A stretch of 64,000 bases of DNA from Thermoflavimicrobium daqui (GCF_003313465.1 NZ_KZ845666.1:186001-250000); one strand, 5' to 3'. Counted from the first letter of the stretch, positions 27,116 to 35,096 are shown. A program made the numbers and translations. Notes: generated from the letters alone by a model not told the origin.

Positions 27116-28891
27116 CTAGTTAGCTTGAAATTGTTCTCTATATAGCTGATCATAAATTCCTTTTCGCTCTAATAGCTCTTCGTGAGTTCCTACCTCTGCT
27201 ACTTCTCCATCTTTGATCACTAATATACTGTCAGCATTTCGAATGGTAGCAAGACGATGAGCAACGATTATAACCGTCTTACCCTTAAATATCCTTTCTA
27301 AATGCTCTTGTAAATGGGCCTCAGTTTTTGAATCTAAAGCCGATGTAGGCTCATCCATGAGTATAATTTGTGGGTTTCTTAATAAGGCTCTAGCGATAGC
27401 TAATCGCTGTTTCTCTCCACCTGAGATTTTTACGCCACGTTCTCCGACCACCGTATCCCATCCCTGTGGAAGTTGCTGGATGAAGTCTAATATTTGTGCT
27501 TCATAACAAGCTTTCTCTAAATCTTGTATTGATGCATCAGGATTAGCATACTGAAGATTATCTTTTATGGATTTGTTCCACAAAAAAACATCTTGAGATA
27601 CTAGAGTCATTTTACTTCTCAATTCTTTTAAGGGTATCTCTTTTAGGTTGTATTGATCTAAGAAAATTGAACCACTATCGGGAGTATAGAAGCCTAAAAG
27701 CAAATCTAAAATAGTGGATTTTCCTCCTCCAGATGGTCCAACAATTCCAATCAAATGACCAGGTTTAATGTGTAAGTTGATATTATTCACTTGCCCTCGA
27801 TCTCCGTCATAGGCAAAGGAAACGTTTTGAAACTTAATCTCACCTTTAATTTTTAATGGGGTAGGAGAGGTTGTTTCAAAATCTTGCTCGTCGTTGACAT
27901 CTAATATCTCCTTAATCATTTCTAGCTTTGGTTTTAGTTCAATCCCTTTTACTAATCCAAATTGTGCCTTTTCCAGTGAGCCAAAAAGTTGAGAGAAGTA
28001 AGCTACGAAAGCTACTAGAGATCCAATACTTAGATTTCCTTGGAAAATTTCATAGCTACCGTATCCGAATAATACTCCTATTCCTAGAGCCTGTTGACCT
28101 TTATTAAGTAGTTCAGAAAAACTCCCTACAATGAAGGCTTTAGTTCTCTCGATACGATAGTTATCTATCCATTTATATTGATAATCATTTTCTTTTTGTA
28201 CCTGATTCAAAGTTTGAACCGTTTTAAGTCCTTGAACTAGCTCAGTTGTGTAGCTAGATAGCTCCTGTTGGAGTTGCATGACATTTTGAGATATATTTCT
28301 AATGGACATGGCTGGCTTTTTTGATAAGAAAAACATGATTGGTAGGATTACTAAAGAAATAATAGTTAACTTCCAATTTAGGTATATCATGATACCTGTA
28401 ATACCAATAAACATCAATCCATGTAGAATCCCTGGAACAACAAACTGAGTAATATATAGATCACCAACTTCACCACAACTATACATTCGTCCAGCAATAT
28501 CACCTGACTTTAAGTGATTATAAGTTTTCGGTGAGAAGTGAGTTAATTTATAAAACATCTTTTTTCTTAGCTGATCTGTGACATAAGCGCCAATTCGGTG
28601 ATTATATTTGTCACCTAAAAAGGTAAATAAGGTAACAAAAATAGGAATAGAAATTAATCCAATAATTAGTCCAACTAATAAGCTCCAATTTTTTTCTGGT
28701 ATAGCTGTATCAATCATCTGCTTCATAAATAAAGGAGAAGTCAGATTGAGTAAAACAGAAATGATCATAAAACCTAAACTGATAAGGATATACTTCCTTT
28801 GAAAAAAAATAAGTTGCAAAATAGAAATACCTGTCTTAGCTGTAGGCTCCTTTTGGTTATTCGCAAACTTATTCGTTTGAGTTATATTCAT
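27116..28891 (-). CDS. Lasso peptide ABC exporter (fused permease-ATPase)
   Basis: 591 aa, ATG start after GGTAGGAG. An N-terminal exporter-type membrane domain of six helices (about 30-320) is followed by an ATPase domain. That domain has Walker A GPSGGGKST near 382, signature ISGGEKQRLAIARAL near 487 and Walker B IILMDEPTSAL near 507. There is no C39 peptidase domain at the N-terminus, so it exports an already matured product. It is the last gene of the lasso operon, 36 nt after the RRE gene. Homologues (LarD/LasD-type) export lasso peptides and give self-immunity. The terminator at 27010-27050 follows. Confidence 0.92.
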   Translation of the reverse strand: MNITQTNKFANNQKEPTAKTGISILQLIFFQRKYILISLGFMIISVLLNLTSPLFMKQMIDTAIPEKNWSLLVGLIIGLISIPIFVTLFTFLGDKYNHRIGAYVTDQLRKKMFYKLTHFSPKTYNHLKSGDIAGRMYSCGEVGDLYITQFVVPGILHGLMFIGITGIMIYLNWKLTIISLVILPIMFFLSKKPAMSIRNISQNVMQLQQELSSYTTELVQGLKTVQTLNQVQKENDYQYKWIDNYRIERTKAFIVGSFSELLNKGQQALGIGVLFGYGSYEIFQGNLSIGSLVAFVAYFSQLFGSLEKAQFGLVKGIELKPKLEMIKEILDVNDEQDFETTSPTPLKIKGEIKFQNVSFAYDGDRGQVNNINLHIKPGHLIGIVGPSGGGKSTILDLLLGFYTPDSGSIFLDQYNLKEIPLKELRSKMTLVSQDVFLWNKSIKDNLQYANPDASIQDLEKACYEAQILDFIQQLPQGWDTVVGERGVKISGGEKQRLAIARALLRNPQIILMDEPTSALDSKTEAHLQEHLERIFKGKTVIIVAHRLATIRNADSILVIKDGEVAEVGTHEELLERKGIYDQLYREQFQAN

Positions 28892-28927
28892 TCTTTCACT
28901 CCTACCATCAGCTGAGAGAGTTACATC

Positions 28928-29197
28928 TTAGCTAAGATGTGTTCCCGCCTTAATTAACTCTTCTTTTAACAATTCACTCTTAAAATTTGCATATGCCTCT
29001 ACAATTTCCTCTTTTTCACCTTCGATTTCTCTTAACAAGTTCGATATTGCCTCTTCATTGGACTGAGCTAACAAAATTTGTTCCCAAAATAAAGTAGCAA
29101 TGAGATTTAATTTGTAACAAACCCCCGTTCCAAGATGCATCAAGTGCATCTCGTTGTACAATTTAGAAACCTTCACATAGTCAGATTTCCTATACAT
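28928..29197 (-). CDS. Lasso B1 protein: PqqD-like RRE leader-binding domain
   Basis: 89 aa, ATG after AAAGGGGAAAG. It has a winged-helix PqqD-type fold pattern: strand LYNEMHLMHL, GTGVCYKLNLIATLFWEQI and helical C-terminus EEIVEAYANFKSELLKEELI. In split lasso systems of Firmicutes and Actinobacteria this stand-alone RRE binds the leader through the YxxPxL motif and presents it to the B2 protease and the cyclase. It overlaps the cyclase gene by 8 nt, indicating coupled translation. Both precursor candidates of the window carry the motif (FKNPEL and YQAPAI). Confidence 0.88.
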   Translation of the reverse strand: MYRKSDYVKVSKLYNEMHLMHLGTGVCYKLNLIATLFWEQILLAQSNEEAISNLLREIEGEKEEIVEAYANFKSELLKEELIKAGTHLS

Positions 29198-30812
29198 AAT
29201 CTTTCCCCTTTCTATTACTTAATCCTTGAAGCCATACCTCAGTCATACAACAAGTAATTAGCCCTGATGCGGCTATTGCCATGGACTCATTATCCATCTT
29301 TAGTATTTTATTTGCATCAATAATCCCTCTATGATGTAAGTGTGATTCTTCACTTAAAATAGATAAAATTTGATTTTTATTATGGATAACGTATTTCTCA
29401 TGGAAGTTAGTCATGACAGGTTTATAGTTTCTTCGTATACATTCTTTTGGTAAGATGTTTAAAAACATAGTTCTAAGTACTATTTTATCTATCCATTGAC
29501 CTCCTGAAGGAAATAGCTTATATGCCATAGGCAAAGACAAACTCCACTCCATCAACTCTTTACTATGGAATAGATGAAATGAATGTACTCCATTTTGTAC
29601 ATAATAATTTTCTAATAGAGAGTCTATTTCAAGATTGGAATAAGACATAAAATGATCTTTTAAAGAGAACTGAGAATAATGTTTTGCATCTATTCTTTCA
29701 ATAGCATTTTGTGTTAAATATTTGTTATACCAATGTAATCTTGGATATCGTTGTTGCAAATCGGAAATGTGCGGGGTACCCAGTGCCTCATAAATATATC
29801 GAAGACTTTGTTTGAATGGTAATTGGGCAAATAAGGATCGAATTGAAATGTCACTTGAGTAACTACCGAAAATATCATCACCTAAATATCCAGTAGCTAA
29901 TTTATTAGACCCCGATTGTTGTAAGACTTGTAATGTTTGTTCAAACATAGGAAAATACCCATGATTGTAAGGAAGCTCATAATTCCATTCTGGAATATAT
30001 GATGATGAGCAGATCATTTCTTCTGTATCGATCTCTGTATACGAAACATTTTCATAAGATGCTACTTTTCTCGAAAAGAAAGACTCATCTGCTACTCCAT
30101 TAAACTTCCAATGAACAGCTTGTACTGGTACATTCATTGAGTTTAAAAAGCTTAAAATCGACGATGAGTCCATTCCACCACTCAGGACAACTGTGATTTT
30201 ATCTTCATCCTTAATTCGTTGTTTAACTGTTTTTTTCATAATTTCTCTAGCTGTATCTATATAGCAATTTAAGCTTCTATACTTATGTTGATTTTCTTTT
30301 AAACAATCAATTTGTCTAAGAGAAACTTCACCCTTGTCATAAAATAGTATGCAACCGTTTGAAACCCGTTGAATTTCATTAAAATATGACTGGTTCGAGT
30401 TTATCCTTTCTCCTAAACAAATAGATAAAATTACTTCAGGATCAATACAGTCGATCAAGTAAACCCCCTTCGGAATCAAATCTTCTACTTTTGTAGAAAA
30501 ATCCAATGAAAGTTCATTTTTTCTTATATAAACCGAATACTTACACAGGAAGCTCTTATATAGAATCCCCATTTGGCTTTCCGAATCAAACAAAGCTAAA
30601 ACAAAGGCCCCTTCTATATCTTTTAAAATATGAGGATTCGACTTAATAAGTAAAAGACATTGTTTTATTGCAGAATCATCTTGATCATTTCTTAAAATAT
30701 GAAGCACCTCTTGATTTTGGCTAGTGGCCGACCAAATCTCTCCTTTCCATTTAAGGAAGCTTGATTTGTTTTTCATTCCGAAAAAATCAGAAAGATGATT
30801 CACTTTTCTCAT
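29190..30812 (-). CDS. Lasso cyclase (asparagine synthetase-like, C protein)
   Basis: 540 aa, ATG after ATGGAGGTAAAC. The N-terminal third resembles the glutaminase-like domain of AsnB but lacks the N-terminal catalytic Cys2. The ATP-pyrophosphatase motif SGGMDSS lies at 211-217. Later helices include KLATGYLGDDIFGSY, the AsnB-like second motif. The enzyme adenylates the ring Asp/Glu side chain and closes the isopeptide bond with the core N-terminus. It overlaps the B2 gene by 26 nt and the B1 gene by 8 nt. The size is slightly below the roughly 600 aa of many homologues but motifs are intact. Confidence 0.93.
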   Translation of the reverse strand: MRKVNHLSDFFGMKNKSSFLKWKGEIWSATSQNQEVLHILRNDQDDSAIKQCLLLIKSNPHILKDIEGAFVLALFDSESQMGILYKSFLCKYSVYIRKNELSLDFSTKVEDLIPKGVYLIDCIDPEVILSICLGERINSNQSYFNEIQRVSNGCILFYDKGEVSLRQIDCLKENQHKYRSLNCYIDTAREIMKKTVKQRIKDEDKITVVLSGGMDSSSILSFLNSMNVPVQAVHWKFNGVADESFFSRKVASYENVSYTEIDTEEMICSSSYIPEWNYELPYNHGYFPMFEQTLQVLQQSGSNKLATGYLGDDIFGSYSSDISIRSLFAQLPFKQSLRYIYEALGTPHISDLQQRYPRLHWYNKYLTQNAIERIDAKHYSQFSLKDHFMSYSNLEIDSLLENYYVQNGVHSFHLFHSKELMEWSLSLPMAYKLFPSGGQWIDKIVLRTMFLNILPKECIRRNYKPVMTNFHEKYVIHNKNQILSILSEESHLHHRGIIDANKILKMDNESMAIAASGLITCCMTEVWLQGLSNRKGKDYV

Positions 30813-31284
30813 TGTTTACCTCCATAGGAAAGCGATGTATTTCATTAAAATATTGCTTCACTCCATCCACGTCGTTTATGGGTTTATTTAATACCTCTAT
30901 CCAACTATGATACAAATAATTAGTTGAAGAGTTTGCCGATGCTCTAGATCCAATAATAACTTGAGCTTCAATTCCTACGGAGCGTAAAGCAGCACAAGTA
31001 ATAATAGATCTCTCTAAGCAAAGGCTTTCTCTCCTAAAAATATTAATAAGCACCTGAGAAAAAACGGATACTTTTCTAGCGAATAAGTACACTATTTGTG
31101 GAGTTTCTTTTATGTTAGTGGAACGTAGAGGAAAGTACTGAAGTATGTCCAAAGGATTTTCCTTTTTATAAAGGTAGATGGCCTTGAGAACTGATTTTAC
31201 TATAACTATCAACTGTAAAAAATTTAAGTCAGGCACATCCACACGCTGACTGGTCCCAGTAATCATAGATTGATAAAGATCCAT
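30787..31284 (-). CDS. Lasso B2 protease (transglutaminase-like leader peptidase)
   Basis: 165 aa from the ATG at 31284, which has AAGGGGAG 7 nt upstream; the open frame reaches 31320 without a site. The C-terminal half has the Transglut_core3 pattern ESLCLERSIITCAALRS, YHSWIEV and INDVDG, giving a probable triad C89-H126-D138. It removes the leader peptide so that the cyclase can use the free core N-terminus. It follows the precursor gene by 73 nt and overlaps the cyclase gene. Confidence 0.92.
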   Translation of the reverse strand: MDLYQSMITGTSQRVDVPDLNFLQLIVIVKSVLKAIYLYKKENPLDILQYFPLRSTNIKETPQIVYLFARKVSVFSQVLINIFRRESLCLERSIITCAALRSVGIEAQVIIGSRASANSSTNYLYHSWIEVLNKPINDVDGVKQYFNEIHRFPMEVNNEKSESSF

Positions 31285-31357
31285 CAATGACTCCCCTTTT
31301 AAAAATACATACAAGAGCAACTGAAAGTCACTCTTGTATGCTTTGTGTTAATGTTAA

Positions 31358-31501
31358 TTAATTCAATCTTCCATTGTTAGCTAATTTACTATAGATATTA
31401 CCGTTACCATCGTCGTTATTATGTCCACCTGCGCCTACTACCTTTTTAATTTCTCCAACTACCTTTAACTCAGGATTTTTAAATGGGATTTTTGCTTTCA
31501 A
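31358..31501 (-). CDS. Lasso peptide precursor of the main operon
   Basis: 47 aa, TTG start 7 nt after GGAGGTG. The leader contains FKNPEL (residues 7-12), a Y-to-F version of YxxPxL, followed by KVVGEIKKVVG, which aligns without gaps to the fusilassin leader as I recall it. On that alignment the core starts AGGHNNDDGN and ends with LANNGRLN (24 residues), with Ala1 closing on Asp7 or Asp8. If cleavage is one residue earlier, Gly1 closes on Asp8 or Asp9. Position -2 is Val in both cases instead of the usual Thr. The tail holds Tyr, Lys and Arg that could act as plugs. It is the first gene of the operon. Confidence 0.85.
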   Translation of the reverse strand: MKAKIPFKNPELKVVGEIKKVVGAGGHNNDDGNGNIYSKLANNGRLN

Positions 31502-31591
31502 GAATATCACCTCCATTAATTATCTGAAAACATTAATTATTAAGTGTTATACCACCCCCTTAACTTGATATAACCTAAAAGAATTTATTAT

Positions 31592-31810
31592 TTAAATATT
31601 TTCATGTACCATCTTTCGACACTGTCGACATTTTTCTGGTCTCACTTCCCCAATAGGCCAAACAATCAAAGCATTACAAGCCAAACAAATCTCTGCATGT
31701 TTAGAAAAAATACACTCAAAGGTTCGTAACCACTTTTTCATACGGACATAATTTGTATACTTTCTGTGTATTTCAATAAAACTAGCATCATTTATCTGGT
31801 TCACTTCCAC
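31592..31810 (-). CDS. Small zinc-ribbon protein upstream of the lasso operon
   Basis: 72 aa, GTG start behind AGAGGAAC. Two cysteine pairs (CLACNAL near 43 and CRQCRKM near 61) make a treble-clef or ribbon zinc site, while the N-terminal half is helical and basic. The function is unknown; a DNA-, RNA- or protein-binding role is possible. It lies 91 nt before the lasso precursor on the same strand, without an obvious terminator between, so it may belong to the operon. Confidence 0.6.
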   Translation of the reverse strand: MEVNQINDASFIEIHRKYTNYVRMKKWLRTFECIFSKHAEICLACNALIVWPIGEVRPEKCRQCRKMVHENI

Positions 31811-32042
31811 GTTCCTCTCGTATTAAGGTAATACATTACCATAAAATTAGATTTTTATTTTCTCCTGACAAGTATCGATGTGCTGCAATAAAGAGTCTCA
31901 AAAAGAACTGATCAGTTTTCAAATATGCTGGGACAAAGTCTTTACTGCTTCACTCTTCATATTCCTTTCGGATTGCTAAATTTGTAATTTTGTTTTTAAT
32001 TATTCGAATGGTATAATAACAATAAGATATTTTTTTAAGGGA
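31811..32042. promoter_or_regulatory. Promoter region of zinc-ribbon gene, with GGTAAT-AC-ATTACC palindrome
   Basis: The palindrome at 31827-31840 lies 17 nt before the GTG of the zinc-ribbon gene, as an operator would. The rest of the stretch is AT-rich without a gene. A plus-strand TATAAT at 32013-32018 leads nowhere obvious. Confidence 0.35.
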
Positions 32043-32076
32043 GCTTCATCCAATGGTGGCCGCCATCGGATGAAGC
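32043..32076. repeat. Hairpin at the 3' end of the 32085-32519 gene
   Basis: GCTTCATCC/GGATGAAGC is a 9-bp stem enclosing ATGG/CCAT, and GGGA/TCCC pairing extends it outside. It lacks a T run on the minus strand, so it is not a standard terminator. It may stabilise the 3' end of the mRNA. Confidence 0.5.
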
Positions 32077-32084
32077 AAGTTTCC

Positions 32085-32519
32085 CTAAAGTACTCCAATT
32101 TTTTGAGGATGATCCAAGGAGTCTGTTGTAATTGATAGTTTTTTCTGTCGCATTAACCATTCGAAATTGAGCATCATCCTCTGATGAATTACTTCTAGGG
32201 CTTTCAATCTTACTTTTTTACATGCTGATTGGCTTCGTGTCTTGATACTTTCCTGAAACTCATCTTGTAAGCTCTGCCCTTCAGGTGTGTTAAAAAACTC
32301 AAAGGCTAATATATAAAACATTTTATTAGCCAAAGAATATGCTGTTTGCTTTGGTTGCTCTACTGATGTTTTAAACTCTAAATCTATCTTTTTTTCGTTA
32401 CCAGTAGATGGTTGTTGAACCACATCCCTAAAGTCAATATCGAAGTATTCGCTTAATATTAAAGCGAACTGAACCACATCATGTCCGGAACCAGTTACTT
32501 TTACATTTATGCTTGTCAT
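32085..32519 (-). CDS. Uncharacterised protein
   Basis: 144 aa, ATG after GGGAGAG. The N-terminus MTSINVKVTGSGHDVVQFAL looks like a ferredoxin-like strand-helix unit, similar in design to the two following upstream genes. A linker rich in Gln/Pro/Lys and a helical C-terminal half (LANKMFYILAFEFF, RLKALEVIHQRMMLNFEWLM) follow. It is third in a row of three closely spaced small genes (12 nt behind 32532-32828). No family recognised. Confidence 0.6.
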   Translation of the reverse strand: MTSINVKVTGSGHDVVQFALILSEYFDIDFRDVVQQPSTGNEKKIDLEFKTSVEQPKQTAYSLANKMFYILAFEFFNTPEGQSLQDEFQESIKTRSQSACKKVRLKALEVIHQRMMLNFEWLMRQKKLSITTDSLDHPQKIGVL

Positions 32520-32531
32520 TCAATACTCTCC

Positions 32532-32828
32532 CTACCAGTAAATATCGTGCACTTTTCCTTTAATCCAGGTAATACCGTTCTCTGCCTTCCTCATTTGTGC
32601 TTGATCTAGATTTAAAACCAGCTCTTTATTATTCATAGTGGTGATTTGCAACATCATGGAGTGTGTTTTACTTTGATTAACCTCAAACAATGCAAACGCT
32701 ACCTCTGTATCCAATACTTGATTGTATGACTTAGTTTCTGTGAGAATTTGGTACTGTGGAAGGGATTTAAAGCCTTCCATAAATGTAGCTACTTTTTGTT
32801 GCTCTCCTAGCACTTGCATTTTAAGCAT
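32532..32828 (-). CDS. Uncharacterised small protein, paralogue of its upstream neighbour
   Basis: 98 aa, ATG after GGAAGGTG. MLKMQVLGEQQKVATFMEGF leads into a central charged segment and HSMMLQITTMNNKELVLNLD, ending WIKGKVHDIYW. The gene at 32878-33171 shares the layout: LFMKGLSEEVEAFLGDLE start, ILLHMTTSKGDKIKLDL middle and FITGKIYDIFG end. The two are thus diverged tandem duplicates. The fold is probably small alpha/beta; resemblance to DUF3970-type proteins is weak. The function is unknown. Confidence 0.6.
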   Translation of the reverse strand: MLKMQVLGEQQKVATFMEGFKSLPQYQILTETKSYNQVLDTEVAFALFEVNQSKTHSMMLQITTMNNKELVLNLDQAQMRKAENGITWIKGKVHDIYW

Positions 32829-32877
32829 CCTAATTCACCTTCCATAATTTGATAATGCACTTTTATATCGAGGAAAT

Positions 32878-33171
32878 TTATCCAAAAATATCGTAGATTT
32901 TTCCCGTAATAAAGGTATGTCCATCCATCTGAAAAACCTTACCGTCTAACAAATCCAACTTAATCTTGTCACCTTTACTAGTAGTCATGTGTAAAAGTAT
33001 TGAATCTCGTCGCTTTCTTAAATTGTGGACAGTTACTCCCGCTCGGAGTTGATCAGAATCAAAGTAATCTCTTTCTTTGTAATGTGTAATAATCTCACAT
33101 TTTTGTTGCGCCTCTAAATCTCCTAAAAAAGCCTCAACTTCTTCTGATAGACCTTTCATAAATAGTTTCAC
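32878..33171 (-). CDS. Uncharacterised small protein, first gene of the unit divergent from the RRNPP-like regulator
   Basis: 97 aa, GTG start after AAAGGGGTG. It begins MKLFMKGLSEEVEAFLGDLE and ends HTFITGKIYDIFG. It is the paralogue of the following gene. Its promoter must lie in the 344-nt region shared with the HTH-TPR regulator at 33516, so it and the genes behind it are the best candidates for control by that regulator. No function can be assigned. Confidence 0.6.
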   Translation of the reverse strand: MKLFMKGLSEEVEAFLGDLEAQQKCEIITHYKERDYFDSDQLRAGVTVHNLRKRRDSILLHMTTSKGDKIKLDLLDGKVFQMDGHTFITGKIYDIFG

Positions 33172-33515
33172 AAAAGTTACACCCCTTTATAATAAAATTA
33201 CTCAAAATGAATTGATTAGATAAAAGCAATATATTAGCCAATATCCTAGGATTTCGTTTACTTGCAAGTATACTACCTTCAAATTTTCTAATTAATAACA
33301 TCATAAAATGATTAAATAATATTTGCAATAATTAATAAATTTTAGTTCGATGATCTCATTTCCTTAGAAAAAGTTTCAAATAGGGTTAGAAGATACACAA
33401 AAAATGAATTTTACATTTTTTTTTTGGAAAAGGACGAAAATTTTCTGATATATTGAAATTAACACCGTTTTTATGATAAAAATATTTTTAGTAGGTAATT
33501 AGGAGCGATGTCATA
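33172..33515. promoter_or_regulatory. Divergent promoter region of small-gene unit and regulator
   Basis: 344 nt, very AT-rich, with a T9 tract at about 33416-33424 and TATATT near 33440 as a weak -10 for the plus strand. No other gene is seen. An upstream site of a PlcR-type regulator would be expected here, but no clear palindrome was found. Confidence 0.4.
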
Positions 33516-35003
33516 ATGAGGAACGGTAGTGAGGACAAACCTTCGAGTGAAATGTATAAACGTATTGGTAGAGTGTTACGTCAAAAACGGAAAGCTTCAG
33601 GGAAGATTTTAGAAGACTTTGCAAATGATGACATATCTACCTCTACCATTAGCAACATTGAGCGAGGGTCTACTAAAGTCTCATGGGAGAAAGTTGTAAT
33701 CTATGCTAAGGAGCTTGGTATTACAGAAGATGAACTTCCTAGTCTACTAGAGGGTGAACAGGATCAACAACAACGCTTACTGAATCAACTATTAAATCTT
33801 GAGCGCCGAATTGATCTTGAAGGACCTGATCAGGTTTTAAAAAAGATAAATAGATTAAATATTCCTTCGATTAGTCCTCTAATGGCTAATGTTGAATACC
33901 TAAAAGGTAGATGCTATTTAAAAAAGAAGAACTGGGGAAAAGCACGCTTACACTTTCATCAGGTTCTGAATATTATTAAACGCTATCCTGATTTCCACAA
34001 AACTAATTTAAAAGCGGCTTGTCACAAAGATTTAGCTAGGACTTATTACTTTCAGGAAAATGATCTGGTTAAGGCATTAGACCATGTAAATCTAGGCTTA
34101 AGGTCTTTGATTACAAAAAGTGAAAGCCAAACAGAGTACTCACTACTTATTGGTAAAATAAGCTATCTAATTAATCTAGATCAAGAAACTGAAACTGCTA
34201 AAAAAACGGTTGATAAACTTTGGGATGAAAGAGACAAGATCTATAGTATTGATGCTAAGATCAGTCTTCATGAAAACAGAGCTGCACTATTAAATAAAAT
34301 GGAGCTTTATGAAGAGGCACGGGAAAGTGCATCAGAAGGAATTTCTCTGGCGCTAAAAAACAATATTTTAGATCGGGCAGTAGAGCTACTAAATACTTAT
34401 GGTTCCATTTGTATCAATGAGCAAGACTTTGACCAAGCAGAGGAATATTTCCTTTTAGCTCTAGACACAAAACCTAAAATACAAAAAAAGTATCAGAAAG
34501 AGTATTTATTAGTAACCACTCTAACCTTACTCGGCAAACTATATAAAGCTCAAGGCCATACTACGAAAGCGGAAAAAGCTTTATTGGAAGCCGTAGAGCT
34601 AGGGAAGAAAACTAAATCGCAAGAAGTCCTAAGATATCATGATGCATTGGTGGCCCTTGGTGACTGTTACTTCTCAAAAAATAAATTGAGAAAAGCAATT
34701 GCCCCTTATTCCCAGGCATTAGAAATTGCCAAAATACAATCTCAGGCTCATAAAAAGTTTTTTTGGGTAGAAAAAGAACATGAACTATGGGTAAAGCTTG
34801 GAATGTGTTATGAAAAGTTTGATTCTGAGAAATTAAAATTATGTATGGAAAGATCTTTCCGTTTTAACGTAGAATATATTAAAAGAGGAGGTGGCGAATA
34901 CATGGATAAACAATTTTCAAGCAAAATTTTACTCCATATTGGAGAGCCCCCTGACAATCGATCAACGTCTTTAGAAGGCGAACCACCAGATAATCTGATT
35001 TAA
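33516..35003 (+). CDS. RRNPP-like regulator: XRE-type HTH plus TPR array, with appended peptide
   Basis: 495 aa. An N-terminal HTH_3 domain (about 12-70, RIGRVLRQKRKASGKILEDF and STISNIERGSTKVS) is followed by about eight TPR repeats to about 455, for example NWGKARLHFHQVLNII and QDFDQAEEYFLLALDTKP. This is the layout of PlcR, NprR and related peptide-sensing regulators in which the TPR groove binds a short signal peptide. Residues 463-495 follow the TPR domain as an unstructured tail with GEPPDN twice, and a near-ideal ribosome binding site lies just before codon 463 (see the nested gene). The gene is divergent from the small-gene/lasso unit. A TATATT-type promoter lies upstream. Confidence 0.85.
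   Translation: MRNGSEDKPSSEMYKRIGRVLRQKRKASGKILEDFANDDISTSTISNIERGSTKVSWEKVVIYAKELGITEDELPSLLEGEQDQQQRLLNQLLNLERRIDLEGPDQVLKKINRLNIPSISPLMANVEYLKGRCYLKKKNWGKARLHFHQVLNIIKRYPDFHKTNLKAACHKDLARTYYFQENDLVKALDHVNLGLRSLITKSESQTEYSLLIGKISYLINLDQETETAKKTVDKLWDERDKIYSIDAKISLHENRAALLNKMELYEEARESASEGISLALKNNILDRAVELLNTYGSICINEQDFDQAEEYFLLALDTKPKIQKKYQKEYLLVTTLTLLGKLYKAQGHTTKAEKALLEAVELGKKTKSQEVLRYHDALVALGDCYFSKNKLRKAIAPYSQALEIAKIQSQAHKKFFWVEKEHELWVKLGMCYEKFDSEKLKLCMERSFRFNVEYIKRGGGEYMDKQFSSKILLHIGEPPDNRSTSLEGEPPDNLI
34902..35003 (+). CDS. Nested in-frame peptide gene with two GEPPDN copies (candidate signal propeptide)
   Basis: 33 codons in the same frame as the regulator. The ATG at 34902 has AGAGGAGGTGG 7 nt upstream, one of the best ribosome binding sites of the window. 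The peptide begins MDKQFSSKILLHI and then has GEPPDN-RSTSLE-GEPPDN-LI. The two hexapeptide copies use different codons at five of six positions (only the last, AAT, is identical), so the amino-acid repeat, not the DNA, is conserved. Signal peptides of RRNPP systems are short and often Pro/Asp/Glu-containing. There is no good Sec signal sequence, so an export route is unclear. It could instead be just a C-terminal tail of the regulator. Confidence 0.55.
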   Translation: MDKQFSSKILLHIGEPPDNRSTSLEGEPPDNLI

Positions 35004-35039
35004 TAGTAAACAAGCTAGAAAAAGATCATTAAATAAATC

Positions 35040-35096
35040 GAGGTAGGGGATTGTACCTCTACCTCTCATCCAATTAAGTATCCATTTATCTATACC
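35040..35096 (+). terminator. Hairpin between regulator and amidase gene
   Basis: GGTAG and CTACC arms with further GG/CC pairing form a short stem at about 35041-35065, 37 nt after the regulator stop. The tail is only moderately T-rich, so termination is weakly supported. It separates convergent genes. Confidence 0.35.

Noticed and set aside
32043-32076. Terminator of the 32085-32519 gene
   Set aside because: The stem is strong but on the minus strand it is followed by an A-rich stretch, not T-rich, so it was listed only as a hairpin.
35037-35096. A separate downstream signal peptide gene for the RRNPP-like regulator
   Set aside because: No frame with a start, ribosome binding site and secretion signal exists between the regulator and the amidase; the nested frame is the only candidate.
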